DNA of 64,000 nt from Hemibagrus wyckioides (lineage: Eukaryota > Chordata > Actinopteri > Siluriformes > Bagridae): NCBI RefSeq assembly GCF_019097595.1, contig NC_080715.1, positions 29,595,355 to 29,659,354 on the forward strand, given 5' to 3'. Position numbers and translations under genes: made by a program. The notes beneath the pieces are model-generated. The model searched no databases. It was given only the letters and a program-made list of their open reading frames with translations, and was not told where the DNA came from. Shown in pieces: positions 50,831 through 63,930 of the stretch (position 1 is the first letter of the stretch; each line of letters starts with the position of its first letter).

Positions 50831-51544
50831 AATAATAATCCTTGGACATTATTAATGAAGATTATTTAGTACATAAATGTTGTGTAACCCATGTTATAGG
50901 TTACAATATAATTTCTCAATCTTTTTTCCCCAGTTCTAACCTAAACTTTATCCAGGATTCATTGGATAAATTCATTATTAATCACACGAGTGGTAGGAAA
51001 TATAAATCTGAAAACTATAAAAAATTCCAAACTACTAGTTTTCTTGTTAGCATATGCTGTAGTCTCTACCGTGTAAACGACCAATAAGATGTAACACTTT
51101 CATTAACTAGTAGTGTTATTACATGACACAGTTATCAGATGTTGCAGAATTCTGCAGTGTGGGACAGTAAAACTGCGGCAGTGATACAGCACTAATGCAA
51201 TACAGTGGGGGCATTAAATATCACAGCTGCAGTGTTCTATGAAAAATTACAGAAATCCAGAGGAAAATAGAGAGAAAGGTCAACAGCGCCATAAAGCATT
51301 TGATAGTAAGAGCCACAAGACATCATCATCATCATCAGCATCAGCTGTAACCCTTTTAAAGAGGAATGGGAATATTTTTAGGATAAGTTTGTAATATTTA
51401 TTTTTTTTTTTTTGTTAATAGAGTAATATTTGTTCCATGAAACCTCAATCTTATCAAATATCAAATGTTCTCCATAACATCTCATGATGCTCTACTCTGG
51501 GGTTTAGATTTCTAATGGAACGTTCTGAAACGTATGCTGTCAGT

Positions 51545-51870
51545 CATACTGTCAGGCTATTATTTAGCAATTAGTTAACTAATATTTAACTATTATAAGT
51601 GAACTATTATACCTGCACTTAGCTATTACTTGACAATTAGTTAACTATTGCTTAACATTTAGTTAACTATTACTTCACCATTTCTTGTTTACTTAATAAT
51701 AGCCAACTGTCACTTAGCTATTAGTTAGTTACCTATTACTAATATTACATATATACATTACATATTACTAATATTACATATATTATTATAATATTGCCAC
51801 TTAGCTATTACTTGTTTAGTTAACTATTACTTAGCAATATAACTATTACTTAGTTATGACTATATAAATT
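51545..51870 (-). repeat. Degenerate TTAGTTAACTA repeat tract, right arm
   Basis: Imperfect repeats of TTAGTTAACTATTACTTAGC, the reverse complement of the unit at 50326-50830. The two arms are separated by about 700 bp. No matching terminal TTACAGTAAAGTGTCACCT was found at the right side. Confidence 0.7.
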
Positions 51871-52837
51871 GCACTGGCAAAGAAAAATCTCAATATTATT
51901 ATTTTTTTCCCCAATAATAAAATACTGATGGATTCATCTGATCATTTCTAGAAGGTCTAGTAATTATTAGAATTATTAGAATTATTAGGATTATTAGAAA
52001 TAATCGGAATTTGAGATTTCATCCAGGGTCTTAGGGACTTTCAAAATCAGTTTTTTGTTAATTAACTCTTTATAAACATGTAATATGTAGTTAGCTGATT
52101 GTAAATTAAATATTAATTAATGATCAGTTAACGAATATTATATATTTTTGTTTATATATACACACAATGGGGTCCGACAGTCTGAAAACTTTTATTTTGC
52201 ATCCATTTCTAATTTAATTCAACAATTTTCTTTACTAAAAAAGAAAAACTGAAAAGTTGAAAAAAGGTGATTTTTTAAATTTTATTATTTTATTTTATGT
52301 TTCTTACTATTCGGTTTGTCGTCTTTTCTTTTGCTTTAATAGCAGCGTGCGCTCGAGCTGTCACAGACTCCATGCTTGTACAAAACCTTATGATCCTTTT
52401 GATTCCAGATCAAATCCGTCAGCGCATCTTCTGATCACATGCTTCAAAAGAAAGAGATTAGACATGAGGAAAATTGGAGCTTTTGTACAAAGCAGTTATC
52501 AGTATCATACATTTGCTTAGATTTATATAGAGCCTTAGAAATTGCGCAGAATCTTGAATATTAAATCTTTATTGAATTGAAGTTATTGAATGTTTACTTT
52601 TTCTTTTAAATATTTCAAAATGATGAGACTTTCTGTTTGTGTTTCTAATTAAGAAAATGAAAAATACCAGATATGAGTTTACTGGAAAATCTCTTCTAGA
52701 TTGCTTAATTAATGTATTTACTAATGTTTAATAGTTTAAAGAAACTGTCGTTAATGAATAAACTACTTATTACTTAATAATAAACAATTTATTCAAGATG
52801 CAAATTGCTCCCTGACTCTCTACTCAGACTGAGCAAA

Positions 52838-52915
<78 letters not shown>
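52838..52915. repeat. (TTA)n microsatellite
   Basis: About 25 perfect TTA units. Confidence 0.97.
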
Positions 52916-52918
<3 letters not shown>

Positions 52919-53519
52919 CTCAGGTCTGGTTTACATGTGCCACTTGCTTAATTATTTATTTATTTATTCTTTTACAAAAAGCATGGCTTTCCCAACCGAG
53001 GTGTAATATCACGCACAGCACTATTAATACACTTTCCTTAAATCTAAAACACAGAGGCATACACGCAAGATACTCCGACAATTCCCTGGGGTCCCACATA
53101 TTAAATGGGACCCCTGAAGGCTGTTCACTTAAGTCTATGGAAATGTCAGGTGTTAAAACGCTGAAACAATATAACACCATTTTCACCATTCAAGCTGTTA
53201 TTCTAAGCTCATGGTTTTAGGTGTAATTACCTACAGGCCTAGAGAATGAATTAGTGAAGGTGTGCTTTTAAAAAAAAGAGACATTGTTATTGCAGTTTAC
53301 TGTTTTAATGTATTGTAAAAAATGCTATTAGTGTATATTTAATTCATTAAGACATTGAAGGCGTTAGAGTAACTCATTGACATGGAACTGATATTAAATA
53401 TTGAAGTGTAGGAACGTATCTAAAGCCTTAATGGACAAAATCATGAGGGGAAAATGTTAGAGATAAATAGTAACTTGACTTTAAAGTTTATAATTATTTT
53501 TATATACTTCTATACTTCT

Positions 53520-53582
53520 GTAAAGCTGCTTTGAGACAATGTTTGTTAAAAGTGCCATACAAATCAGTTGAATTGAACTCAG
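53520..53582 (+). repeat. Fragment of a dispersed fish repeat
   Basis: AAGCTGCTTTGAGACAATGT and GTGCCATACAAATCAGTTGA, ending in TTGAATTGAA-like sequence. A related end GTGCTATACAAATAAAATTG is at 54884-54915. Confidence 0.55.
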
Positions 53583-54199
53583 TTGAAAAAAAGGAGTACA
53601 AATCAGAACTAATTTTTGTTCAAAACAAAGTATTTTTTTGTAAAAATATTTTTATTATTTTCCCAAATAGAAAAAAACACAAAATGAACACAATCGAAAA
53701 ACATGAACTACTTCACCCCTCAACCTGCAACACGCGATAGACAGCATACATATCATACAATACCATATCACCTAAAGCATACAGCCCATACTTCACAGCA
53801 GCGTACAAAATGACATCAATGGCATGAAATGTCATTAAAAATGCAGTGATAATACACCCTGAAAACAAAACTCAAGCAAGTTGTTTTCTAAATTTGAAAC
53901 AGACAGAGCATACAGCTTAGTGATTACTTTTATTATGTTACGTAAAACGTAAAAAGGATGGCAAGGCAACCTAGACTTCTCTTAAACAATTAAGAGACAA
54001 GAATTCTGGTCATATACTTTAGCTATAGAAATTCCTGCCTTAGCTCAGTGAGGAAAGATACTATTTAGTAGTCTGAAGGGTGAGGTGGGGGACACAAAAG
54101 GTAGAAGGCATTCTTAAAAATTGAGAAACTTTCCATGTTTATTAAAACCTGCTGTTGTATTTCATGTGCACATTGTCAGTCACTGCTCAGTTCATGGCA

Positions 54200-54452
54200 T
54201 GTTAAGTATGTTTCATTGATCCATCGACAGGGTCATGGCCGGCCAATGCTCGTCGATGCACGTGGGGAGCGAAGACTGGCCTATGTGGTCTGATCCAATA
54301 CTGTTGCTCAAATTGCTGAAGAAGTTAATGCTGGTTCTGATAGAAAGGTGTCAGAATACACAGTGCATGAGGGGTCAGGGCTGTTTTGACAGAAAAAGGG
54401 GGACTAAGAGAATATTAGGCGGGTGGTCATAATGTTATGCCTGGTCAGTGTA
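54200..54452 (+). mobile_element. Internally deleted Tc1-like fragment (fourth family)
   Basis: One frame reads GHGRPMLVDARGERRLAYVV and, after a TGA, SNTVAQIAEEVNAGSDRKVS and EYTVHE: part of the N-terminal helix-turn-helix region of a Tc1-type transposase. It then jumps to a terminal GTCATAATGTTATGCCTGGT followed by CAGTGTA. Same family as 29637-30352, which keeps the opposite half. Confidence 0.78.
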
Positions 54453-54600
54453 TATCCCTGATCGAAGTTTATGGAAGGTTGCAAGTTCGAATGCCAGGAC
54501 CACCAAGCTACCACCGCTGGGCCCCTGAGCAAGGCCTTTAACCCTCAATTGCTGAGTTGTGTAAAATGTGATAAAAATCACTCTGGAAGTCACTCTTCCA
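54453..54600 (+). repeat. SINE fragment
   Basis: B-box-like GCAAGTTCGAATGCCAGGAC, CACCGCTGGGCCCCTGAGCA, then AAAAATCACTCTGGAAGTCA. Directly follows the transposon fragment. Confidence 0.65.
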
Positions 54601-54604
54601 AATG

Positions 54605-54815
54605 CCATAAAATAGGATTTTTTGTGGATGTGGTAGCACAGTGGTTAAGGTGTTGTTACTGATTGGGAGGGTGTTGAATCCCAGGTTCGAGTTGACACTG
54701 CTGGGCCCCTGAACAAGGCCCTTAACCCTTAGCTGTTGATTATAAGGTATAAATGAGATAAATGTAAATCACTCTAAATAAGGGCATCTGCCAAATGTTG
54801 TAAATGTCATTGAGC
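54605..54815 (+). repeat. tRNA-derived SINE
   Basis: Head GTGGTAGCACAGTGGTTAAG (A box), B-box-like CCAGGTTCGAG, then GCTGGGCCCCTGAACAAGGC and the tail AAATCACTCTAAATAAGGGC followed by ATCTGCCAAATGTTGTAAAT. The tail type is shared by many fish SINEs and LINE partners (from memory). Confidence 0.82.
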
Positions 54816-56059
54816 ATTGGATTTATATGTTATATTTTCCTTGAAACAGGGGGAGGGCTTAACCCTGCTAGTCCATTGTTAAAAGTGCTATACAAATAAA
54901 ATTGAATTGAATTGTTCAGTTCTACTAGCTGCATATATCAGTCCATGATTAGCTTTAAAGTCCCAGTGTTGCAGTCAGTAATAAAGGGTGTAAGTACCAC
55001 AGTATAGGCCATGTCTGGTAGAGCAAACATTTACTATAACCCTCCATAACCCACTAGCAATCATAAAAAGCTCTTTAAATTGACATGAAATGTCCTTTAT
55101 GTTCAACAAAGGCAATGAATATTTTACAGAGTCAATCAAATTAATCAGAAATGCTTTGTAAAAGACATCCAATACTACACTATAGCCTTCAGTTTTGGTA
55201 AAGAATGAGAATAGCTGTCTTTGCTTATCTGAGATTTTAAAACGCTCAGATGCTCAGAGCCATCGCGGCTTTCTTCAAGGGATTATTTCAGGAACGGATT
55301 ATCAGGTCATTCATATAAACGTTGATACAGGACTTTCTGCTTACAGAGATGCAACATGAGCGAAAAGAAAGCACAAGAATCATGTAGTTTCGGAGGCATC
55401 TGATACCGAGACTGACATTCTGGAGATGAATTGATTGATGTGCTGATGTACTGATATTTCTTTAATGCAAAACTGACCGCTTATGAAGGTTACAAAGTTA
55501 TTCAGCTAATCAGGTCATTAAAATGCAAACTAGTGAGAAGTCAAAGCGATTGGACCAACTGATGGTGGGAAAATTCCCCGGCATTTATATCTCTATGTGT
55601 GATTCGCACCTGTGACGTCAGGACAGCCTAATCCGGACGTGTGAATTGGTGTGAAACTGCCTTGGGATATGTGATGAGACAGTGGGTTGTTTCAGCTTGA
55701 CACACATGACCTACTTCAGGCCCCTTTTCAAACTCTCTGCCTTTGGTGATAAAAAAACCTTGTCATTGAAAGTGTGTCCTTTGACATCACTTTTTTTTTT
55801 TTTGAGAAAATAACTGGACTTTGTGGGGTGATGCATACTGTTATATAAAGCAGATGTTTCATTTCTAGTGTGCAGTCTTCTTGAATATATTAAGCTTCTC
55901 TGATTATGTTTTAGAGGTTGGTCTGTTTTGTGCATAGTGCTTTTTTTTCTTGAATTGAATCTTAGGCTTCATCCATGTGCATACAAATTTCTCTTTGGTG
56001 ATCCAAGCATTTATATCTGTATTCATATTTGGATTAAAATTAGGAGAGGGTGTGGTGAT

Positions 56060-56159
56060 AATGAGAAAATCTTTTATTAATTTATTAATTTATTAATTTA
56101 ATAATTTATTAATTTATTAATTTAATAATTTATTAATTTATTAATTTATTAATTTAATA

Positions 56160-56222
<63 letters not shown>
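56060..56222. repeat. TTTATTAAT minisatellite running into (TTA)n
   Basis: Nine-base TTTATTAAT / TTTAATAAT units to about 56162, then about 20 TTA units. Confidence 0.95.
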
Positions 56223-56223
<1 letters not shown>

Positions 56224-57280
56224 TATAGGAAAGAACTACATGCACCAAATGCACAAGTTCAGATTAAATTAAATGATTATTTCTAGGTGACTGCAGTAAA
56301 GATATACTGTCATGGGCACATCTCTGGCACTATATATAATTTTTTTTTTTATTTATTTGTACAGAAATATAGAATGATTGTGACAACACCTCCTATTCAG
56401 GGAATTTTAATGAACAGTCTTTGTCCCACAAGCAGCATTTCCAGGGTCGAGAAGTCCCAGTTTCTGTATTCTGAAGCAAATAATTTATGTAAGATGTACA
56501 AAGATTTCTGTTTTGAGAAATATAGCAAAGATTAATAGAGGGAAATCTGGGTTTATGTGCTGGACCATGTCTATATAGTGTAGAAACAGGAAATCAGAAA
56601 TGCATCAAGTCTTCTTTTGACTTGGATGTAGTTAAGGGGGGAATGTTTGACTGACACCTGGCAACCCAGCCCACCAGCTTCATACTCAGGTCTTTGAGGT
56701 CTACAAACCTTTTACACACAACGATCATGTACAAGCTGGTGTTTTCAAAAATATATATTTTTCCCATCCCTGAAAAATGATGATATTTCTCCATCTTGAA
56801 GGGGTGGATCCTTGAAGGGCTATGTTTTCAGAAATATCTGTATACATGTAGACGTGGCCATAGTGTGTTGTTGAGTTTGAAGTGTACAAAAAAGAATGAT
56901 TGGTTGTTAAAAATCCTCCTATGTTTCTAGGATAATCCAGCCAAATAGGTCGTAATGATCCTGTCACGTCTGCTCCATTTCTTCGTTCTGCCCTTCCGTC
57001 AGCCCGCTATTCTTCCAGGACTTTGTTATAGTTTTGGCAATCGTCTTATCTGGGTGGCCACACGTCTGCATGGAGTGAAATGTTTCTCAAACCAGCAACA
57101 AACCGGTCAAAACAGATGCAAATTATGGCAGTTGAATATTTTTTGGAAGTGAAGAAGTGAAAAACAGAAGTGCCTGATTGCCTGGAGCTAAGAGACCCAC
57201 AGTCTTGATGCAGAAAGAGAAAACCTGCTCTTTTTACTCCACTTCCAAATCTTTTACTGTAATTACTGCCGTAATACACA

Positions 57281-57285
<5 letters not shown>

Positions 57286-57329
<44 letters not shown>

Positions 57330-57336
57330 TCTCTTT
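57286..57336 (+). repeat. (CT)n microsatellite forming the exon 10 polypyrimidine tract
   Basis: About 24 CT units with one GT interruption run to TTTCAG at the exon 10 acceptor. The microsatellite itself is the pyrimidine tract of the splice site. Confidence 0.95.
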
Positions 57337-57339
57337 CAG

Positions 57340-57511
57340 GTTGTCCGGTGTCTCAAAATGGCTCTGGCTGTATGAACACCGTAATGGCTTTCCAGGGCTG
57401 CATGCGCCTCATCCTCATCAACAACCAGCCCATGGACCTCATGCACATCCAGCAAGGGATTGTGGGAACCTGGAATCAGATAGAGTTCGACATCTGTAGC
57501 ATTCAGGACAG
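57340..57511 (+). CDS. cntnap5: CNTNAP5-like exon 10: end of LamG domain 2
   Basis: A 172-nt exon, phase 1 in and phase 2 out. Acceptor CTCTTTCAG, donor ACAG|GTATAC at 57512. Reads GCPVSQNGSGCMNTVMAFQG, CMRLILINNQPMDLMHIQQG and IVGTWNQIEFDICSIQDR. FQGCMRLI, IQQG and DICSIQDR are typical of the LamG2 end. The next exon should begin with the first EGF cysteine (the CLPNYCEHGG region in mammals), and it is not in the remaining 6.5 kb. N-G-S is a possible glycosylation site. Confidence 0.96.
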
Positions 57512-57796
57512 GTATACGTGAAATTAGAGTATTACAGGGATTTTACCCTTTCCTTCTTCTTTTTTTCAACAGATGTGTTTATCTACCTTAAGTCTGTATC
57601 AGATTGCTTTATCGTGGGGGGAAAAAATCCGATAAAATGTCAATCTTCTTGTCAGCTATACTGTTTTTTTTTGTGTTTACATTGAGGAAATGTTCTACTA
57701 AAAACAGTAATATTGAGTAAAAATGTAAATTTCTCTGATTGCTGTTTAGCTACAAAAACAAGTCATAAACTGGTCATGTGGTGTTCTCAAACAGTT

Positions 57797-57801
57797 CAAA
57801 T

Positions 57802-57852
<51 letters not shown>
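57797..57852. repeat. (TTTA)n microsatellite
   Basis: About 13 TTTA units. Confidence 0.95.
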
Positions 57853-58084
57853 TTCATTTACTTGAATCCCATTTACATGGTATTTTTATTTGTGATATTA
57901 ACACATTTATTTAATTAGAATTCCAGCTAATATCCTACCTCTGATTTGCCTGGGAATAAAATTCTCCCACTTAAAAACAAACAAACAAACAAACAAAAAT
58001 AGTAGTGCTTCCCCTTTTTCTTTTTATTTGTGTTAGTTTGAACACATTATCGATTTAATCAGAATACATTATATTTCTAGCTTA

Positions 58085-58670
58085 TATATGGTTAGATAAA
58101 AGTTTGCGAACCTTTTTATAATGGCTTTTAAAAACCCATTTTAATCCATATGAATAGAACAAACAGCTGTAAAGGCTGTTGGGGAAAAAAGGATGTGACC
58201 CTTATGGAAATGTTAGAACCTAATTTCTCCCAGATAACCTCCAGCAAGCTGCTGTTCAATCTTAGATCATTCCTCTGTATAAAACAGATATATCTATCTG
58301 GGATTACTTGCACGAACAGCCTTCTTTAGGTCACGCTACAGCATTTCAGTAGGGTTAAGCTACAGGTCTTCAGGGTCAAAATGGCTGCAGGTTTCATTCC
58401 AGACAAACACACCTGAGTCCACCTGCTTGATGAGTCTATCTTCAGCTTAAATTGGCTGTTAGGTTTTCCTGTTTGCTTGGAATGAAAGCTTGCAGCTACA
58501 CCAGCCTTCACCGAGTAGATTGATGGTCTAAAAGCACATTAAAGCTTCAGGTCACAGACCAGTACTTTGAGATTCTTCGTAAAAATGTCTGGCTCAATCA
58601 TTGTTGCCTCATGAGCAAAGTAGCCCCAAACTATGATGCTACCACCACCATGCTTTATAGCAGTCTCCAA
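58085..58670 (-). mobile_element. Strongly decayed Tc1-like relic
   Basis: On the minus strand the end near 58655 reads KHGGGSIIVWGYFAHEAT, a decayed form of the HGGGS(V/I)MVWGCF motif of Tc1-type transposases. The rest is broken by stops. No inverted ends identified, so limits are approximate. Confidence 0.5.
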
Positions 58671-60479
58671 ACTTTTTTCCTCTGAGAGCTGCTTTGACAA
58701 AATTAAAGTGGCCGAGAGCTACTCATGTTATATTATTAATAACATTTATTTACATAGCTTATTGCTATAAACCAAACCAGTTGAATAAAGCCATTTTTTT
58801 TGTGTGAAAAAATCAGTTATTATAGTCACATCAATTCTGTTATTTATCAGCAAATTGTTACTGACAGTCCCTTGGCACATACCCTGATGGCCTCAGCAAG
58901 ACTGAAAAAGAATCTTTTTGTAAAAAAAAAACATCTGAAGGTGATATTAATTTTGAAAACAGAGCTGACATTGGATTGGATTTTATGTGATTAAATTATA
59001 GTATTTTGTAATGCATTTATAGCCAGTTGCAATGGGAAATATTAAACAGTATTTTATTACGAAACACCAGCTGCACTAATAAGAAATGTCTACAGCACAC
59101 TCGTCCTGCATGTGCAGCAGGATAGATTCATTCACCGCTTTTACTTTGTCAGCATCGTAGCTTTATTCCTAAGGCTGTCGAATCCCCAGAAACTTCCAAG
59201 TTAAATGGATGTGCCATGTGTTTTCTTTATCCTTTATCCAAACTACTTCAATTTGTGCTCATACATCTGTCCAGTCAGATTTCGGACACGGGAAACCTGA
59301 AATTGATTATGACATGGCAATTCATTTTTTTTCTTCTTCTATTCTTTTTCTTTCATGGCATGTCTTCATTAACACCATACCTGTCCAGTTACTGGGTTAC
59401 TCGGGTTCTTTTTCACCATTTTCAGCATTGCTCACTGTGCTCGTGATGTGATCTTTGCAAGGCGATTACTTCTACAGGGAGAAAAGCAACAGCAGCTCTG
59501 CAGAAATGTGCCTTGATCGGGCGATCATGGTTCACATGAACATATCTTCCTTGAGAAGAGCAAACTCTATCAGTAATCAGAAAGCATGTTAGTTTTATAC
59601 AGGAATGCAACTCTTCTCGCCCACACCTAAAATCTCATCTTATTAATTAGAGCACCTGCTGCCAATTAGCATTGGAACAAGCTGTTCGCCCACAGCTATA
59701 GTTTTTTTTCTTTTCTTTTTTCTTTAAAACGAGACTTGTGCTTAAATTCCAGGCTGAAGTGATGAACTCCACACAAAGCACTTTATAACATGACATCATC
59801 AATCAATAAACCGTATATATAATATCGTAGTTACTATTTCAGAATACAAAAAAGCCTACAAACTTACAAACTATTTTTATATTTCAAGAACATCGGGTCT
59901 GGTTGCTTGTGCAACTTTCAAAACTATCATAAAATCCATTTATTTGCACACACCTTTTGACTGCATCACAATAGATGAAGTCTGTATTAATTTGGCATGA
60001 TTTTAATGATCACTAATCATTTTTCAGTCCACGGAGTACCCAAATTTCTTGTTATGTTGCTTAGCAACCAAGCTTTACTACCCTCAGGCTACATTGCAAT
60101 TGTTTTTGGATTTTTGTTGCATATTTGTGTCACGTCATGCCTAAGCTACTATTTCCTGTGATACGGTTCACTGTAATGCATGCTCTTTTATGGATTATTG
60201 TGTTAATATGAACTTTCCTAGCAAATTGTTACTAACATAACAAGAATACAAGTCATAGTGTTGTGTAGAACCTTGGATTTGTTCTGTATTAGAATATTTT
60301 GTAGTGACTGGATGACTGGTACAGCACTGATACATACAGTACATTCAAAATTTACATAGAGTTGTTGAAGTTTCGTCACTCCTTCACATTTAGAAACTCA
60401 AGGACAATCAGCGCTACGAAATATCACATGAGGCAACAAAAATTAACGAAATAATTCCCCAAAACCTAGATAACAGCAT

Positions 60480-60950
60480 ATGAAAATATGGACCAAAATA
60501 GATGTCTCCATTACTGCAGATGTTTCAAACAGGTCACGGCATCTGGAGGAAGCTGAGCTGCAGTTTGCACTTGCTTCCCGTTACTGGAAAAACAGGTTGC
60601 GGCGTATTGCTATCATTCCATGTTTGTCCTTACAAGAGAAACTCTTTGGTACGGAACAGAAAATATCTTTTTCATATCTTCCTACACGTCAACAACTCGT
60701 TTGTTGCTCAGGCCTCCAGCAGTGCCAGCAGCGGCAGCAGTGCCTGGCTAACTATTAGAGGCCTATTTATAAACAGGAAGACGTTCATTTTGTTATGCCA
60801 CTCAGGTTAGTGGCTCTGCTAACGAGCTCAGTGCTACGTCCTCTGGTGTCTCTCATTACCGGTTGCTGGAGTCAGGGGGCCTCAATCAGGCCGCTGCTGC
60901 ATGCCGGTGTGTATGACAGCAGTCTACAGGTCCTGAGTGAAGGAAACAAA
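60480..60950. other. Repeat-free intronic block, possible conserved element
   Basis: Mixed-composition DNA with CAGCAGTGCCAGCAGCGGCA near 60718 and GGGGCCTCAATCAGGCCGCT near 60876. Short open frames show no known domain. Candidate for cross-species comparison only. Confidence 0.25.
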
Positions 60951-61889
60951 TGAGCGAGAAAACGTGACTTTCTTTTAGAACTATAATAATATAGTGAGAA
61001 AAGATGGCTAAAAGTCTTTTGCATTTATTAGACTTGAGGAATATCACACAGCTGTGATATTCACTAGAACTAAATATAACTGCTAAATAAATCTACATCT
61101 CAGTGTATTCAGTACACTTGTGCTCGTGTCATGAGCGTCAAACAAACTGGCGATATTCATACAATAGTATGAACACTTTGATTCATAAATTAAAAATGAA
61201 TATTTAATTTAGAATAGAATAGAATAGAAATCGATCCCAAAGAAGCGCACACACTGAACACACTTATAGACCATCAACTAGCGATCATTGATTTGTACTT
61301 TTGCTTTAAAGGTGCAGCTGTTAAAACTGACTTCCTTTCTTCTGTTTCAGCTTTATCAAATAGGTTGCCAAATCCTCTCATGATCTTGTTAATTTTACTG
61401 TAGTAACCACTTCAGTGGGACTGCTGCTAGAATTGGGCTTCGTTGTGATAATCAAAGAGTGAAATGTAAGCATTTCTGGGACATTTCTCGACCAATCAAA
61501 TTCATGGACCTGAACTAACTGACAGTATTGAGAACTACTGGTTGTAACTCTATTGCCGTAATTTCATGTATATTTGTTTTGGCTCTAACTTTTAGGTAAT
61601 GTTCATAATGATAACAATGAAGCTACGCAATATTTAACTCAATTCATCCCAGAAAATGGTTTAAACAGATGGTTCCCATAATCAAATATGCATACATTAC
61701 AAAGGAGTTTGATAGCTAGTTCATATATTAACACATTTAACATGTATCCAATGACAACAAAATTAGCTTCACAATCTGTTACATGGCAAAATCTTATGTA
61801 ATGTAAATTGTCATGCTTCAGTTATCCTCACTAACTATCCTAAGGTAGAAGTGCATGAGTCAGTGTCCTTCACTACCCTCATTTGACAT

Positions 61890-62640
61890 CCAAATCTCCG
61901 CAAGACGCAACTAAATCGGATTACCATATTCCCAGAGAAATCTCCTGCCGCCTTCCCTGATGCATTGATATTTCGAAGCAGAGACATGCCCTGCCGGCTT
62001 GTCCGCAGAGAGCGGTTTTTATTAATAGTGAACTTGTGCGAACATGATGAGACCCCTCCATCAACGGCGCTTCTAAATCATTCATGACCAGCTGTCACGG
62101 TGCACTGGGTGGCGGTCTCAGAGCGTTCAGTGCCAGCTTGAGAGCTTGCCAAAAGGCAGAAGTGCTGGAAACTGTTAGACAGGGCCGTTTCTCCTCTGCT
62201 GCTCTCTTTGTGAGTAGGCTTAGCCTGTGTATCATCTGCCTAAGTGCCAAAATAGCCAAATCCTGCTGTGCTGTGCCCTGTTTTTTTTGTTGTTGTTGTT
62301 CAAGTAGACATTACTGAAAGTCAGGATGTCGAGTTCATTTGAAACGGTTCTTTTTACTGAGCAAGCCGTTTTGTGGCCACGGTGTGATTTGTGATTTGTC
62401 CCTGAGCAGCGCTGCGTGTCCGTGCAACTTTGATGTATTCCTAGAATCCTCTTGGCAGTAACTCGAAGGATGAGCGTAGTGTAAACAAGGGATAACCCGA
62501 GTGGCCATCAGTGTATTGGGAAGCACATGGCTTACTGCTTTCCTAGCCAGGCTTTTCCCAATATTGTCGAGTGCTAGAGATTTGGAAGACATTTCACTTG
62601 TTAGAAGCAATCTGGAGCAGAAATGGTTTGTTTCTCTCAA
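61890..62640. other. Repeat-free intronic blocks, possible conserved elements
   Basis: Two balanced-composition stretches (61890-62130 and 62320-62640) around a short GTT tract near 62290. Examples: CCCTGCCGGCTTGTCCGCAG and GTGTAAACAAGGGATAACCC. A 101-codon minus-strand frame crosses the second block but is not like any protein I know. Confidence 0.25.
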
Positions 62641-62669
62641 ATCTTTCCACTCATTTTTATGACTATTGC

Positions 62670-63060
62670 ATTTGATTCACATTTGACTCGCACCTCCGGG
62701 GTTGGGGGTTTGATTCCTACCTCCACTCTGTGTGTGGAGGTTGCAGGTTCTTCCTGTGCTGCAGGGGTTTCCTCTAGGTACTGTGGTGTCTTCCATGTAG
62801 GCTGACTGAAATCTCTAAGATTTCATTGTGTGTGTGCATGTATGTGTGTGTGGGTGTCCCCCTTCTTGTACAATTCCAGTTGTACAAGCGGTCCAGACAG
62901 TGGATGGATGGATGGATGGATGGATGGATGGAGGGTGGATGGATGGAGGGATGGACGGAGGGATGGATGACTGGCTGGGTGGATGGATAGAAAGATGGAT
63001 GGATAAATGGTTGGAAAGATGGAACAATAGATGGATGGATGGAAGGATGGATGGATAGAA
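62670..63060 (+). repeat. Dispersed fish repeat with (GGAT)n tail
   Basis: Landmarks: GACTCGCACCTCCGGGGTTG, GGGGGTTTGATTCCTACCTC (B-box-like), GCTGCAGGGGTTTCCTCTAG, GTAGGCTGACTGAAATCTCT, then CAAGCGGTCCAGACAGTGGA and a long GGAT/GATG tract to 63060. It is the opposite-strand counterpart of 6610-7090. The GGAT tract leaves open but meaningless frames on both strands. Confidence 0.75.
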
Positions 63061-63479
63061 AATTTTCTCTATTAACTCTATTAACACAATGTAACATGAT
63101 TCACCATACTGGCAAATTTTACCTAAATAATGGCATTATATCAATTATAATAAAAGGAATAAAATATTATGGATCGAGCTGTTTGAGACCCCCAGGGTCT
63201 GTGATGCCACATTGCCATGTAACACTAAAATAAATGCAGAATTTCTTTCTACCACTTTTCCATAAAAGTCACTATGAATTATCATTAATCATTAAAACAA
63301 ACACATTCATATGAACTTGTGATTGGAATTCCAGCTCTGCCATGGGATAGAAAATGAATTAACACCTTATGACCAGATTTGAGAATTTAGTCGAATAATA
63401 TATATTTACTCACTATATCCAAGATTACATAGATAAATGCTTAGATATTCATTTCCTCTTCTCCTCTCTTTGATTCAGT

Positions 63480-63930
63480 ATACCACAGGGAAAGCAGATG
63501 ATTAATCCTGAAACAGCAAAGCTTACTCATCCTAATGCCTATTAGGAGACATTACAGGCAGTTATAGAGAGGAAGTAACATAATTACCTAATTAAATTAG
63601 GTGCGAACATGGGCAGGAAATAAGGGAGCCTAAAGCAACAGTTCTGCGCCCTTCTCTGAACCTCCGTCTCTTACCATGACGATTTCCGCCCTTTTATTTT
63701 ATTGCCATTTTTAATTGGGGGGGGTGTTGGGGGGGGGATTTGCGGGCATTGCTGAAGAGTGTAGAGTGTGCAGATCAGATCCAAGCCTATGCAGGATCAC
63801 TAAACCAACTCTCAGAAGCTCAATTGTAATTATTTGTGCATTACCGATTGACAATGTCGAGTCAATTTCAGGTGAAACACATGTTAATGCAGCTCAAGTG
63901 TCCAATACAAAGTCAATGTTTTGTTGACCC
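63480..63930. other. Repeat-free intronic block, possible conserved element
   Basis: Low-repeat stretch with AATTACCTAATTAAATTAGG (a palindrome-like homeodomain-site cluster near 63580) and CTCAATTGTAATTATTTGTG near 63818; a G-run at 63717-63737 interrupts it. Function unknown. Confidence 0.28.

Larger units (their letters stand above)
49981..57339 (+). other. Intron 9 (about 7.4 kb)
   Basis: Holds an inverted pair of TTAACTA-rich tracts (50326-50830 and 51545-51870), a (TTA)n tract (52838-52915), a cluster of transposon and SINE fragments (53520-54920), a TTTATTAAT tract with (TTA)n (56060-56222) and the (CT)n run before exon 10. 52000-52800, 53000-53500 and 54950-56050 show nothing I recognise. 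Confidence 0.8.

Noticed and set aside
62774..63097. [12 protein letters not shown] frames on the minus strand
   Set aside because: Translation of the GGAT/CATC tail of a dispersed repeat; the same pattern appears at 6723-6800.
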